A stretch of DNA of 64,000 nucleotides from Paenibacillus turpanensis (GCF_011421635.1 NZ_WTLI01000003.1:124001-188000), one strand, 5' to 3'. Positions 17,283 through 25,622 are shown, numbered from the stretch's first letter. Numbers and translations are program-made. Notes: generated by a model not told the origin, from the letters alone.

Positions 17283-17295
17283 TTTTGTCACAAAA
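17283..17295. promoter_or_regulatory. Short palindrome upstream of the cupredoxin gene
   Basis: TTTTGTCACAAAA is a perfect inverted repeat apart from its central base, 93 bases before the cupredoxin start. It could be a repressor site, but no known operator is matched with certainty. The rest of 17182-17387 is AT-rich with possible promoters (TTTACA near 17214) and no gene. Confidence 0.3.
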
Positions 17296-17387
17296 CGGTC
17301 AATGTTCCGCCAATGTTCCTAAGGACAGCGCATAACCGTTTGATTATACTTAAAGTTATGGATATATGACGTTTAGGGGGACCTGCA

Positions 17388-17762
17388 ATGTACAAATGGA
17401 TCATGTCGTTATTACTTCTAGTAGGAGCGATGTACGGTCTTTTAGTGACGTTCAATCAACTTCCGAAGGCTCCTTCCAAGGAAGAGCTGGCTGCTGAAGC
17501 GAACCGCGTGAAAATTGTTGCGACGAACTGGAAGTTCGATAAGCCGGTTTATGAGGTTGCGAAGGGTTCCAAGATGGAAGTCGTTCTTGAGAACAAGACG
17601 GGCGTTCACGGCATCGAAATTAAAGGACTGGATGTACTGCTTGACGGAAACACTCTGTCCAAGGAAGTTACGTTCGACAAAGAAGGCGAATATGAAATCG
17701 TATGTATCGTTCTTTGCGGAACCGGACACTTGGAAATGAAGTCGACGCTTGTTGTAAAATAA
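17388..17762 (+). CDS. Membrane-anchored CuA-type cupredoxin
   Basis: A 124-residue protein: N-terminal membrane anchor (residues 4-22), then a cupredoxin beta-barrel beginning VKIVATNWKFDKPVYEV. The upstream ligand is GVHGIEIKG. The C-terminal loop CIVLCGTGHLEM has the C-x3-C-x3-H-x2-M spacing of the binuclear CuA centre of cytochrome c oxidase subunit II. It lacks the usual two-helix COX II hairpin and is not next to oxidase genes. It may carry electrons or copper outside the membrane. AGGGGG precedes the ATG. Confidence 0.88.
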   Translation: MYKWIMSLLLLVGAMYGLLVTFNQLPKAPSKEELAAEANRVKIVATNWKFDKPVYEVAKGSKMEVVLENKTGVHGIEIKGLDVLLDGNTLSKEVTFDKEGEYEIVCIVLCGTGHLEMKSTLVVK

Positions 17763-17771
17763 TACGGAAAA

Positions 17772-17801
17772 GGCAGGGACTGCGGTCCCTGCCTTCTTTT
17801 T
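17772..17801. terminator. Bidirectional terminator between the cupredoxin gene and yqzF
   Basis: A perfect nine-base stem GGCAGGGAC/GTCCCTGCC with a TGCG loop. A T run follows on the plus strand. On the minus strand it lies just past the yqzF stop, so it can serve both converging genes. Confidence 0.85.
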
Positions 17802-17814
17802 GCCTTCGTGGGTG

Positions 17815-18081
17815 CTATTGCTTTGGTCTGCGTGGTTTCTTCTCACGGAAGCGCGGAGCAACATAATTGCGCTTGCGGTCGCGAAAGAAAATCCAGCCCG
17901 CGATAAAAGCAACACCGATTGCAAATAAAATAAAGCCGATGATCAGCTTCAGCCAGGGCAATGTATTCGGCCCGAATGAGGCGAAAACGGCATCTTTCAT
18001 AAGTAAGAAGCCGTATGCGGCCGATAAGCCGGGCAATGCTAACAGTATGACGGCAATAAAACGCTGTAACGTTTGATTCAT
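17815..18081 (-). CDS. yqzF: DUF2627 membrane protein YqzF
   Basis: An 88-residue protein with two membrane segments (about 8-27 and 42-65) around FASFGPNTLPWLKLIIG, and a strongly basic C-terminus (RFREKKPRRPKQ). This is the DUF2627 pattern. In Bacillus the gene lies beside the branched-chain keto acid dehydrogenase operon, as here. It is read against its neighbours and diverges from lpdA, so 18082-18180 should hold promoters for both. Function unknown. Confidence 0.82.
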   Translation of the reverse strand: MNQTLQRFIAVILLALPGLSAAYGFLLMKDAVFASFGPNTLPWLKLIIGFILFAIGVAFIAGWIFFRDRKRNYVAPRFREKKPRRPKQ

Positions 18082-18180
18082 AGCTTGTCCCTTCTTGTAA
18101 CGTTTTGACGATTGCGAACTTTCTCTATCATTCTACCGTGCATTACAGATAAAATAAAGAGAAGGAGGGTGTTTGAAATC

Positions 18181-19608
18181 ATGACTCATACATATGATGT
18201 AGTAATACTAGGTGGCGGAACCGGCGGGTATATTACCGCAATCCGTGCCGCTCAGCTGGGGAAAACCGTTGCCGTTGTAGAGCGGGACAAGCTGGGGGGA
18301 ACCTGCCTGCACCGGGGGTGCATTCCAAGTAAAGCGCTGCTGCGCAGTGCCGAGGTGTACAGCACGATGAAGGAAGCGGAAGCCTTCGGGGTTGAAGCAT
18401 CCGGCTTGTCGCTGAACTTCGGTAAAGTACAGGAGCGTAAAAATAAAACGGTTCAGCAGCTGCATAGCGGCGTTCAAATGCTGATGAAAAAACATAAAAT
18501 CGATGTGTATTACGGCAACGGCCGGATTGTAGGGCCTTCGATCTTTTCGCCAAAGGCCGGGGCTGTAGCAGTTGAGCAAGAGGATGGGGATGTCATAACG
18601 CTTGTCAATTCCCATCTCGTTATCGCAACCGGCTCCAGGCCGCGCATCATCCCCGGACTTGAACCGGACGGGGAGCGGGTTTTTAGCAGCGATGAGGCGC
18701 TGGAGCTTGAGGCGCTGCCTCCTTCGATCATTATTGTTGGCGGTGGAGTTATTGGCGTTGAATGGGCCTCGATGCTGAACGACTTCGGCGTTGAAGTGAC
18801 GATTGTGGAAGCAGAAAGGCGGCTTTTGCCCTTGGAGGATGAGGATGTATCCAAGGAGCTGGCCCGTTTGTTTGCAAAACGAGGCATTCGGATCCTAACG
18901 GGTGTTAAGGTTCAAGCGGATACGCTCGAAAAGCATGCGGACGGGGTGACGATTGCAGCTGCGGCGGAGGGGGCCGAATCCAGTGAGGTTTTGACGGCCG
19001 GCGCCCTGCTCGTTTCAGTGGGCCGGGCCCCTAACGTAGAGGGGATTGGCCTAGAAAACACCGATGTAAAGCTGGAAAGAGGCTTCATTCGGGTGAACGA
19101 ATGGCAGCAAACGGCGGAGCCGCACATCTATGCAATCGGCGATTGCACCGGCGGTCCCCAGCTTGCTCACGCTGCTGCGCATATGGGTATCGTTGCGGCG
19201 GAACACTTATCTGGGGATGCGCAAACCGCATTCCACGGCGGACATGTTCCCCGCTGCGTGTACACTCGTCCGGAAATCGCATCCGTCGGGTTGACGGAAC
19301 GCGAAGCCCGTGAGGCCGGAAGGTCGGTGAAAATCGGAAAATTTCCTTATCAGGCGCTTGGAAAGGCGATTGTTCACGGCGAACCGAATGGGTTTGCCAA
19401 GGTCGTGACGGATGCGGAAACCGATGATATTTTAGGAGTGCATCTCATCGGCGAACGCGCGACCGATATGATCGGAGAGGCTGCGCTTGCCCAGCTGCTG
19501 AATGCTTCCGTTTGGGAAATGGCCCAGCTGATCCGGCCTCATCCGACGCTTGCCGAAGCGCTTGGCGAAGCGGTTCTGGCGGTTGACGGACGGTCGCTCG
19601 CCATGTAA
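18181..19608 (+). CDS. lpdV: Dihydrolipoyl dehydrogenase (E3)
   Basis: A 475-residue flavoprotein. The FAD motif GGGTGGYITAIRAAQLG leads into the redox disulfide GGTCLHRGCIPSK; the NAD motif VGGGVIGVEWASML follows, then YAIGDC and the C-terminal HPTLAEALGEA with the active-site His-Glu pair. It reoxidises the lipoyl group of E2 with NAD+. The ATG at 18181 follows GGAGGGTG; an earlier in-frame start at 18112 is unlikely. It heads the E3-E1alpha-E1beta-E2 set, so it most likely serves the branched-chain complex. Confidence 0.94.
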   Translation: MTHTYDVVILGGGTGGYITAIRAAQLGKTVAVVERDKLGGTCLHRGCIPSKALLRSAEVYSTMKEAEAFGVEASGLSLNFGKVQERKNKTVQQLHSGVQMLMKKHKIDVYYGNGRIVGPSIFSPKAGAVAVEQEDGDVITLVNSHLVIATGSRPRIIPGLEPDGERVFSSDEALELEALPPSIIIVGGGVIGVEWASMLNDFGVEVTIVEAERRLLPLEDEDVSKELARLFAKRGIRILTGVKVQADTLEKHADGVTIAAAAEGAESSEVLTAGALLVSVGRAPNVEGIGLENTDVKLERGFIRVNEWQQTAEPHIYAIGDCTGGPQLAHAAAHMGIVAAEHLSGDAQTAFHGGHVPRCVYTRPEIASVGLTEREAREAGRSVKIGKFPYQALGKAIVHGEPNGFAKVVTDAETDDILGVHLIGERATDMIGEAALAQLLNASVWEMAQLIRPHPTLAEALGEAVLAVDGRSLAM

Positions 19609-19673
19609 GATGAACGTATAGCTCCAAGTCTTATTACCAGGTGATAAATATCACATTAAAGGAGGGGTTTCGC

Positions 19674-20744
19674 ATGGCTTACGAAACTTCTGCCGCGCTA
19701 AATGCAAGACATCGCCAGCTAGGTTTGCAGGACGAGGACGTCCGGCAGGCGTACCGGATGATGCTGACGGCACGAAAATACGATGAGCGGTGCTTCCTGC
19801 TGCAGCGGGCTGGAAAAATCCAATTTCACGTCCCGGGAATCGGTCAAGAAGCGGCTCAGGTCGGGGCAGCGTTTGCGCTGGACCGCGAGTCCGATTACTT
19901 TTTCCCATACTATAGAGATTATGCATTTGTGCTTTCCGCAGGCATGACGGTTAAGGATTTGCTCCTATCCGCGTTTGCCAAGCCGGAGGACCCGAACAGC
20001 GGCGGGCGCCAAATGCCGGCGCATTTCAGCTCCCGTCATCTGCGCATCATAACCGGCTCCAGTCCGGTAACGACGCAGCTGCCGCATGCGGTCGGATTCG
20101 CACTGGCTGCAAAGATGAAGCGCAAGCCGTTTGTTTCTTTTGTCACTTTTGGCGAAGGCTCCAGCAACCAGGGGGATTTCCATGAGGGCTGCAACTTCGC
20201 GGGAGTACATAAGCTTCCTGTCATTTTCATGTGCGAAAATAACCAATACGCCATTTCTGTGCCGCTGGATAAGCAGGTCGCGGGGAATGTGGTTGACCGT
20301 GCGATCGGCTACGGGTTTCCAGGCGTGCGTGTCGATGGCAATGATTTCTTCGATGTCTATGAGGCGGTAAAAGCAGCACGGGAGCGCGGTTTGGCCGGTG
20401 ACGGTCCGACGCTGATTGAAGCGGTCATGTACCGGATTCATCCGCACTCCACTGCAGATGACGATATGCTGTATCGGACGAAGGAAGAGGTTGAAGAAAA
20501 TAAGAAGCGCGACGGCGTGCTTCGTTTAAAGACGTACATGCTGGAGCAGGGTATTTGGAGCGAGGAAGAGGATACGGCGCTTCATGAGGCGATCACCCGC
20601 GAGCTGCAGGAGGCGACGCAGTATGCAGAACGCGCGCCGCAGCCGCAGCCGGAAGACGCTTTGCTGCATGTTTATGCGCTTGACGAGAATGATCGTCCGA
20701 ACGCGATGAACCCGAATCCTTCCCGGAGAGGAGCGAACGCATAG
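19674..20744 (+). CDS. bkdAA: 2-oxoisovalerate dehydrogenase E1 alpha subunit
   Basis: A 356-residue thiamine-diphosphate-dependent subunit. Visible are FHVPGIGQEAAQVGAAF, YYRDYAFVLSAGM and the cofactor motif GEGSSNQGDFHEGCNFAG with ENNQYAIS, then RIHPHSTADDD, a typical E1-alpha phospho-loop sequence. It decarboxylates branched-chain 2-oxoacids from valine, leucine and isoleucine, supplying primers for iso/anteiso fatty acids. The ATG follows AAAGGAGGGG. Its stop overlaps the GTG of bkdAB by one base. Confidence 0.93.
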   Translation: MAYETSAALNARHRQLGLQDEDVRQAYRMMLTARKYDERCFLLQRAGKIQFHVPGIGQEAAQVGAAFALDRESDYFFPYYRDYAFVLSAGMTVKDLLLSAFAKPEDPNSGGRQMPAHFSSRHLRIITGSSPVTTQLPHAVGFALAAKMKRKPFVSFVTFGEGSSNQGDFHEGCNFAGVHKLPVIFMCENNQYAISVPLDKQVAGNVVDRAIGYGFPGVRVDGNDFFDVYEAVKAARERGLAGDGPTLIEAVMYRIHPHSTADDDMLYRTKEEVEENKKRDGVLRLKTYMLEQGIWSEEEDTALHEAITRELQEATQYAERAPQPQPEDALLHVYALDENDRPNAMNPNPSRRGANA

Positions 20745-21727
20745 TGGCGGTTATGAAGTATTTGGAGGCGCTCCGTTCCGCGATGCGGGAAGAGATGGAG
20801 CGGGACGAGGACGTGTTTGTCCTCGGCGAGGACGTTGGCCGCAAGGGCGGCGTCAACAATGCAACCAAGGGGCTGTTTGAGCAGTTTGGCGAGTACCGGA
20901 CACTCGATACGCCGCTGGCGGAATCGGCGATAGCCGGGGTAGCGATCGGCGCGGCGATGTACGGCATGAAGCCGATTGCGGAAATGCAGTTCGCCGATTT
21001 TATTTTTCCGGCGACGAATCAGATTCTAAGCGAAGCGGCGTTGATCCGCTATCGCTCGAATAACGATTGGCACTGCCCGATTGTCATCCGTGTGCCTTAC
21101 GGGGCGACGGGCGGCGGCGCACTGTACCACTCGCAGTGTCCGGAAGGCGTGTTCTTCGGGACGCCGGGACTGAAAATTGTCGCCCCGTCTACGCCTTATG
21201 ATGCGAAAGGTTTAATGCTGGCAGCGATTCGCGATCCGGATCCGGTGCTGTATTTTGAGCATAAGAAATGCTACTTGCTGATTAGCGGCGAGGTTCCGGA
21301 AGGCGACTACACTGTGCCGATCGGCAAAGCGGATGTGAAGCGCGAAGGGACGGACATTACCGTCATTTCTTATGGAATTACGGTGCATTATGCACTGCAG
21401 GCGGCAGAGGAATTAGCGCGTGAAGGAATCAGTGCGCACGTGCTCGACCTTCGCACGCTGCAGCCTCTTGATAAGGAAGCGATATTGGCGGCGGCCGCGA
21501 AGACGGGCAAAGTGCTGATCGCGCACGAGGACAATAAAACAGGGGGCGTCGGAGCAGAAGTATCTGCGATTATTGCCGAGGAGCTGCTGTTTGATCTGGA
21601 TGCGCCGATTATGCGCGTTTGCGGGCCCGATGTTCCGGCCGTGCCGATGAATCCGGTGATGGAGAAATTTTTCCTCGTCAACACAGAGAAAATGAAAGCG
21701 GCAATGCGTCAGCTGGCGCAGTTTTAA
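20744..21727 (+). CDS. bkdAB: 2-oxoisovalerate dehydrogenase E1 beta subunit
   Basis: A 327-residue transketolase-type subunit: VFVLGEDVGRKGGVNNATKG, TPLAESAIAGVAIGAA, FADFIFPATNQI, RVPYGATGGGALYHSQ and LRTLQPLDKEAI. It pairs with E1 alpha in an alpha2-beta2 tetramer. The start is GTG at 20744, overlapping the upstream stop; ATG at 20753 is an alternative. The ribosome site GGAGAGGAG lies inside the E1-alpha frame. Sequence matches the branched-chain class better than pyruvate dehydrogenase, and the operon supports this. Confidence 0.93.
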   Translation: MAVMKYLEALRSAMREEMERDEDVFVLGEDVGRKGGVNNATKGLFEQFGEYRTLDTPLAESAIAGVAIGAAMYGMKPIAEMQFADFIFPATNQILSEAALIRYRSNNDWHCPIVIRVPYGATGGGALYHSQCPEGVFFGTPGLKIVAPSTPYDAKGLMLAAIRDPDPVLYFEHKKCYLLISGEVPEGDYTVPIGKADVKREGTDITVISYGITVHYALQAAEELAREGISAHVLDLRTLQPLDKEAILAAAAKTGKVLIAHEDNKTGGVGAEVSAIIAEELLFDLDAPIMRVCGPDVPAVPMNPVMEKFFLVNTEKMKAAMRQLAQF

Positions 21728-21749
21728 GAGGAAGAGGAGGTGCTGTCTT

Positions 21750-23195
21750 GTGGCGATGACGGCAGGACAAACGGTTGAAGTTGAAGTGACGATTCCGCAT
21801 TTGGCGGAGACGCTCGTTTCGGCCGTTGTGGGGAAATGGTTAAAGCAGCCCGGTGATTACATAAGAGAATACGATGTAATTTGCGAGCTGATGACGGATA
21901 AAGTGAATACGGAAATGCCTTCGCCTGTGGAAGGAACCTTGGTTAGGCTGCTTGTCGGTGAAGGCCAAGAGGCGGCGGTAGGGCAGGCCATCTGTGTCAT
22001 TGCCGTGCCTGCGGCTCAAGCGGACGGACAGCCGGCAGGACAGCCGGAAGCGACGGGCGCTAGTAACGGCGGTTTCGGGGCGGGACAGCAGCCGTCGGTA
22101 CAGGTACAGGTACAGCCTCAGGGGCCGATGGCAAGCCGCTACTCTCCGGCTGTATTGACCCTTGCGCAGCAGCATGGCATTGATCTGTCCCAGCTGCAGG
22201 GCACCGGCCTTGGCGGCAGAATTACCCGCAAGGATGTGCTTGCTTACGTGGAAAACGGCGGAGCATCGGCCGCTCTCTCGGCACGAAGCGCAGCTTCCAC
22301 AGGGAACTCGGCCTCTTTAGCAGGTCAGCCGGCCGCGGCTGCAACCCCTCCGGCTGCCCCGATGAGACCGGCAGTGTCAGCAGCAGAACCGGCATCCGAA
22401 CGACCTTCGGCTCAACAGGTAAGATCCTCGGGCCTGCACTTGTCGGAAGAGCCGCGTATTCCTGCTATTGAAGTCGAAGGGGAAGGGCGCGGCGGACGCG
22501 GGGAATACTTCTTGGATGTAACGCCGATCCGCAATACGATTGCCAGCCGGATGCGGCAGAGCGTAACGGAAATCCCTCATGCATGGACAATGATCGAAGT
22601 GGACGTTACCAATTTGGTGACGCTTCGCAATAAGATTAAGGATGATTTCAAACGGCAGGAAGGTGTAAACCTTACTTATTTAGCATTTTTGCTGAAAGCT
22701 GTCGTCAATGCCATTAAGGATTATCCGATTATGAATTCCATCTGGGCGGTAGATAAAATTATCGTCAAGCGCGATATTAATATCTCGTTGGCTGTCGGGA
22801 CGGAGGATTCCGTATTAACGCCAGTCATTAAGCGTGCGGATGAGAAAACAATCGCCGGACTTGCCCGGGACATTGAGGAGCTGGCGCGGAAAACCCGCAA
22901 CGGAAAGCTCACGCCTTCCGATATGACGGGCGGCACCTTTACCGTCAATAACACCGGGTCGTTCGGATCGATCCTGTCGTATCCGATCATCAATTACCCG
23001 CAAGCGGCGATCCTTACTTTTGAGTCTATCGTTAAACGACCAGTGGTTATTAATGACATGATTGCCGTTCGTTCGATGGCTAATATTTGCTTGTCGCTTG
23101 ACCACCGGATTTTGGATGGAGTCATTTGCGGCCGCTTCCTGCAGCGGGTGAAGGAGAATCTGGAGGCGTTTGGTCCGGATACGAAGCTGTACTAG
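21750..23195 (+). CDS. bkdB: Branched-chain 2-oxoacid dehydrogenase E2 (lipoyl acyltransferase)
   Basis: A 481-residue protein in three parts. The lipoyl domain (about 8-85) has the lipoylated lysine in MTDKVNTEMPSPV. The peripheral-subunit binding domain is at about 130-170 (SPAVLTLAQQHGIDLSQLQG, GGRITRKDVLAYV). The catalytic domain ends with HRILDGVICGRFL, holding the active-site His and Asp. Flexible Ala/Pro/Gln-rich linkers join them, with a small VQVQVQPQ repeat. E2 transfers the acyl group to CoA. The start is GTG after GAGGAGGTG. Confidence 0.94.
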   Translation: MAMTAGQTVEVEVTIPHLAETLVSAVVGKWLKQPGDYIREYDVICELMTDKVNTEMPSPVEGTLVRLLVGEGQEAAVGQAICVIAVPAAQADGQPAGQPEATGASNGGFGAGQQPSVQVQVQPQGPMASRYSPAVLTLAQQHGIDLSQLQGTGLGGRITRKDVLAYVENGGASAALSARSAASTGNSASLAGQPAAAATPPAAPMRPAVSAAEPASERPSAQQVRSSGLHLSEEPRIPAIEVEGEGRGGRGEYFLDVTPIRNTIASRMRQSVTEIPHAWTMIEVDVTNLVTLRNKIKDDFKRQEGVNLTYLAFLLKAVVNAIKDYPIMNSIWAVDKIIVKRDINISLAVGTEDSVLTPVIKRADEKTIAGLARDIEELARKTRNGKLTPSDMTGGTFTVNNTGSFGSILSYPIINYPQAAILTFESIVKRPVVINDMIAVRSMANICLSLDHRILDGVICGRFLQRVKENLEAFGPDTKLY

Positions 23196-23217
23196 AGGTG
23201 CTTTTCAAGAGGAATAT

Positions 23218-23247
23218 GTATAAGGGCCGGGAGGCCGGCCTTTATAC
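23218..23247. terminator. Convergent hairpin between bkdB and prli42
   Basis: A 13-base inverted repeat GTATAAGGGCCGG/CCGGCCTTTATAC with a four-base loop and one G-U pair. It contains the stop codon of the minus-strand gene. Neither strand has a long T run, so termination is likely but not certain. Confidence 0.5.
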
Positions 23248-23343
23248 AAGAATGAAATTCAAGGCAAATGCAACGGTCGAGAGCAGCATAGATAAGAGCA
23301 TGAGCCAAATAACGAGCTTAAACCACCATTTTTTTTGCAGCAT
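23242..23343 (-). CDS. prli42: Prli42-like stressosome-associated miniprotein
   Basis: A 33-codon gene on the minus strand. The protein starts MLQKKWWFKLVIW, with a short basic/aromatic N-terminus, and continues as a single membrane helix (LMLLSMLLSTVAFALNFILV). Prli42 is a membrane miniprotein of about 31 residues that anchors the stressosome in Listeria and is conserved in Firmicutes; length, charge and helix agree. AAGGAG lies about nine bases before the ATG, and a strong hairpin closes the gene. The assignment is from memory of the family, so a profile search should confirm it. Confidence 0.72.
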   Translation of the reverse strand: MLQKKWWFKLVIWLMLLSMLLSTVAFALNFILV

Positions 23344-23413
23344 GAATGAGTTCACTCCTTGTGTGGGGTTCTAGCTTGTATTGTAACGTATGAGCATAAT
23401 GGAGGGAAGTGCC

Positions 23414-24553
23414 ATGATTAACCGGGAACGTATCCTGAACGAGTTTTATGAGCTGGTACAGGTAGATAGTGAGACGAAGCATGAGGAAGCGATTTCCGTC
23501 GTGCTGAAGCAAAAGTTTGGCGAGCTGGGCCTTCAGGTAGTGGAGGATGACACTCGCGAGGTAACCGGGCACGGCTCGGGCAACTTGATTTGTACGCTCG
23601 AAGCGACACCGGGTCATGAGGCTGCACCGGCGGTTTTCTTTACTGGGCATATGGATACGGTCGTGCCGGGGAATGGCATCAAGCCGCGTCTGGACGATGA
23701 CGGATTTATTCGCAGCGACGGCACGACGATTTTAGGCAGTGACGATAAAGCTGGACTGGCTGCAATGTTCGAAGCGATTCGTGTGCTGAAGGAGCAGAAC
23801 ATTGCGCACGGTAAGCTGCTGTTCGTCATTACCGCAGGCGAGGAATCGCATTTGATCGGCTCGCGGTCGATGAAGCCGGGCACGTTCCAAGCGGATTATG
23901 GTTATGCGCTTGACTGTAACGGTTCGATCGGTGAAATGTGCACGCAGGGGCCGACCCATGCGCAAATCAAGATCAAAATTTACGGCAAGGCCGCTCATGC
24001 CGGCGTCAGCCCGGAATCGGGAATCAGCGCGATTCAAGTGGCGAGCAAGGCGATTTCCCGCATGCCGCTGGGCCGGGTCGATCATGAAACGACCGCTAAC
24101 ATCGGACGCTTTGAGGGCGGTACGGAAACGAACGTCGTTTGCGATTACGTTTACATTACGGCGGAAGCCCGCAGTTTAAAGGACGACAAGCTGGCGGTGC
24201 AGGTGGACAAAATGCGTAAAGCATTTGAGGAAACGGCGGAGGAGTTTGGCGCGCGGGTGGAGTTTGACAGCCATGTCATTTACCCTGCGTACCATTTCGA
24301 TAATGATTCACAGGTGGTTCGTGTTGCATTCCAAGCGCTGGAGCAGATTGGCTTGAAGGGTTCAACGTTTAAATCTGGCGGCGGCAGCGACGTGAACATG
24401 TTCAACGGGCTTGGGATCCCGTCGATTAACTTGTCCGTTGGCTATGAGGATATTCATACGACAAAGGAACGCATTAAGGCGGACGATATTGTTAAGCTGA
24501 CGGAGTTTGTCGTAGCGATTATTCAGGAGTCGGTTAAGGAAAAGAAGGCGTAA
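23414..24553 (+). CDS. M20-family peptidase, PepT-like (YqjE)
   Basis: A 379-residue metallopeptidase. Metal-binding motifs are GHMDTVVPG (His and Asp) and LGSDDKAGLAAM, with the catalytic pair and next ligand in TAGEESHLIGS and DCNGSIGE, and the last histidine near DIHTT. The lid domain has KAAHAGVSPESGISAIQVAS. Family members are tripeptidases or aminoacyl-histidine-type peptidases of the cytoplasm. The ATG at 23414 has GGAGGGAAG upstream; an earlier ATG at 23390 would lie over that site. It stands alone and ends in a terminator. Confidence 0.9.
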   Translation: MINRERILNEFYELVQVDSETKHEEAISVVLKQKFGELGLQVVEDDTREVTGHGSGNLICTLEATPGHEAAPAVFFTGHMDTVVPGNGIKPRLDDDGFIRSDGTTILGSDDKAGLAAMFEAIRVLKEQNIAHGKLLFVITAGEESHLIGSRSMKPGTFQADYGYALDCNGSIGEMCTQGPTHAQIKIKIYGKAAHAGVSPESGISAIQVASKAISRMPLGRVDHETTANIGRFEGGTETNVVCDYVYITAEARSLKDDKLAVQVDKMRKAFEETAEEFGARVEFDSHVIYPAYHFDNDSQVVRVAFQALEQIGLKGSTFKSGGGSDVNMFNGLGIPSINLSVGYEDIHTTKERIKADDIVKLTEFVVAIIQESVKEKKA

Positions 24554-24603
24554 GAAAAAGCTGTGAATTTAGCGTTAGGCCGGATGGTTTGAAGTGAATG
24601 CAG

Positions 24604-24648
24604 AGCCTTGTTTTGACTGTAGAAGTATACAGCAAAGCAGGGCTTTTT
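24604..24648 (+). terminator. Terminator after the PepT-like gene
   Basis: A long interrupted stem, AGCCTTG-TTTTG-CTGTA pairing with TACAG-CAAAG-CAGGGCT, then five T. Confidence 0.8.
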
Positions 24649-24883
24649 GTTTGTTTAGAGGAGTAGGATTCTTACGAACCGATAACTCCCTGTGATCTCA
24701 GATATTTGATAATAGTAAATCACCGGTTTATTTACACAATCATGGTTTCAGGAAAGGACAAAAGGGTAAAATGAGGAGCGTCAGGCAAAGGTGAGTTGAG
24801 AATTGTCCAAGCCTCGCTAAGTTTTTCTTCCTTCGAAGAGGATTGTATTTTGTGGAGCGCAAATGAAAAGGAGTGAACAAACG
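24649..24883. other. Gene-free stretch before the VOC gene
   Basis: About 235 bases of AT-rich sequence. No open frame with a ribosome site was found on either strand. A promoter for the next gene is expected here, but no clear -35/-10 pair stands out. Confidence 0.5.
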
Positions 24884-25309
24884 ATGAGTGTAAGATTGGT
24901 ACCTTATCTAGTGTTGGACGGACAAGCGAAGGAAGCGATTGCATTTTATGAGAAGGCGCTTGAAGCCAATGTCGTCGGCATCCAAACCTTCGGACAAATG
25001 CCGCATAATCCCGAATTTCCACTGCCGGATGAAGCGAAGGACCGGGTATCCCATGCCATGATCACCATTGGAGAAAGCGACATGATGTTTTCCGATACGT
25101 TTCCAGGTCAGCCGCTTCAGCAAGGAAACCATGTAACCATCTGTATCATGTCCGAGGATGCAGAGCAATCCCGAACGATGTTCGAAGCGCTAAAGGATGG
25201 CGGGCAAGTGCGAATGCCGATGCAGGAAACCTTCTGGAGTCCGGCTTACGGCATCGTTACGGATAAATATGGCGTCACCTTTCACGTATCCACGGAAGCG
25301 GAAAGATGA
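24884..25309 (+). CDS. VOC-superfamily protein, PhnB-like
   Basis: A 141-residue protein of two beta-alpha-beta-beta-beta modules, with the PhnB-type opening LVPYLVLDGQAKEAIAFYEKAL and GIQTFGQMP, then SHAMITIGESDMMFSDTFPG and a closing FWSPAYGIVTDKYGVTFHVS. Such 3-demethylubiquinone-like VOC proteins are common in Bacillales; the substrate is unknown. The ATG follows AAAAGGAGTG at good spacing. It is a single-gene unit followed by the convergent mciZ gene. Confidence 0.85.
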   Translation: MSVRLVPYLVLDGQAKEAIAFYEKALEANVVGIQTFGQMPHNPEFPLPDEAKDRVSHAMITIGESDMMFSDTFPGQPLQQGNHVTICIMSEDAEQSRTMFEALKDGGQVRMPMQETFWSPAYGIVTDKYGVTFHVSTEAER

Positions 25310-25379
25310 ACCGAGCGGAGGCTCTGCACGAAATCTCAGAAGGATCACACACGAGCCGCATAGGTATGAACACTGAGCA

Positions 25380-25553
25380 TCAAGGCTGAATCGGTTCAAC
25401 CGCTCTCTTTTCCACAGGGGTGATGGTCTGCAAATACATGTGCAGCGTTGCATGCTTAAGAGCGTCCTTCCGCACCAAGCGCTGAAGCTTATGCCGGATC
25501 TCCCATGCTTTTCCCGTTAAAAAAATGCTGCTGCCCGTGACGTGCGTTTTCAT
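25380..25553 (-). CDS. mciZ: MciZ-like inhibitor of Z-ring formation
   Basis: A 57-residue minus-strand protein that opens MKTHVTGSSIFLTGKAWEIR and continues HKLQRLVRKD. It matches, from memory, the start of the 40-residue Bacillus subtilis MciZ, sharing MK-H, L-GKAWEIR and the K-L helix. MciZ is made in the mother cell during sporulation, binds the C-terminal part of FtsZ and blocks polymerisation. The GAGGGGGAG ribosome site is strong. The gene diverges from nudF. The tail after residue 40 (YLQTITPVEKRAVEPIQP) is longer than in B. subtilis. Confidence 0.83.
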   Translation of the reverse strand: MKTHVTGSSIFLTGKAWEIRHKLQRLVRKDALKHATLHMYLQTITPVEKRAVEPIQP

Positions 25554-25622
25554 CTTGGCTCCCCCTCATGGAAATCTATCAAAGTTTGATATAATACAAG
25601 CTATGAACAGGAGGGAAAACGT

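Noticed and set aside
22098..22125. Short GTACAG direct repeat in bkdB
   Set aside because: It encodes part of the flexible linker (VQVQVQ) between E2 domains, a normal low-complexity feature.
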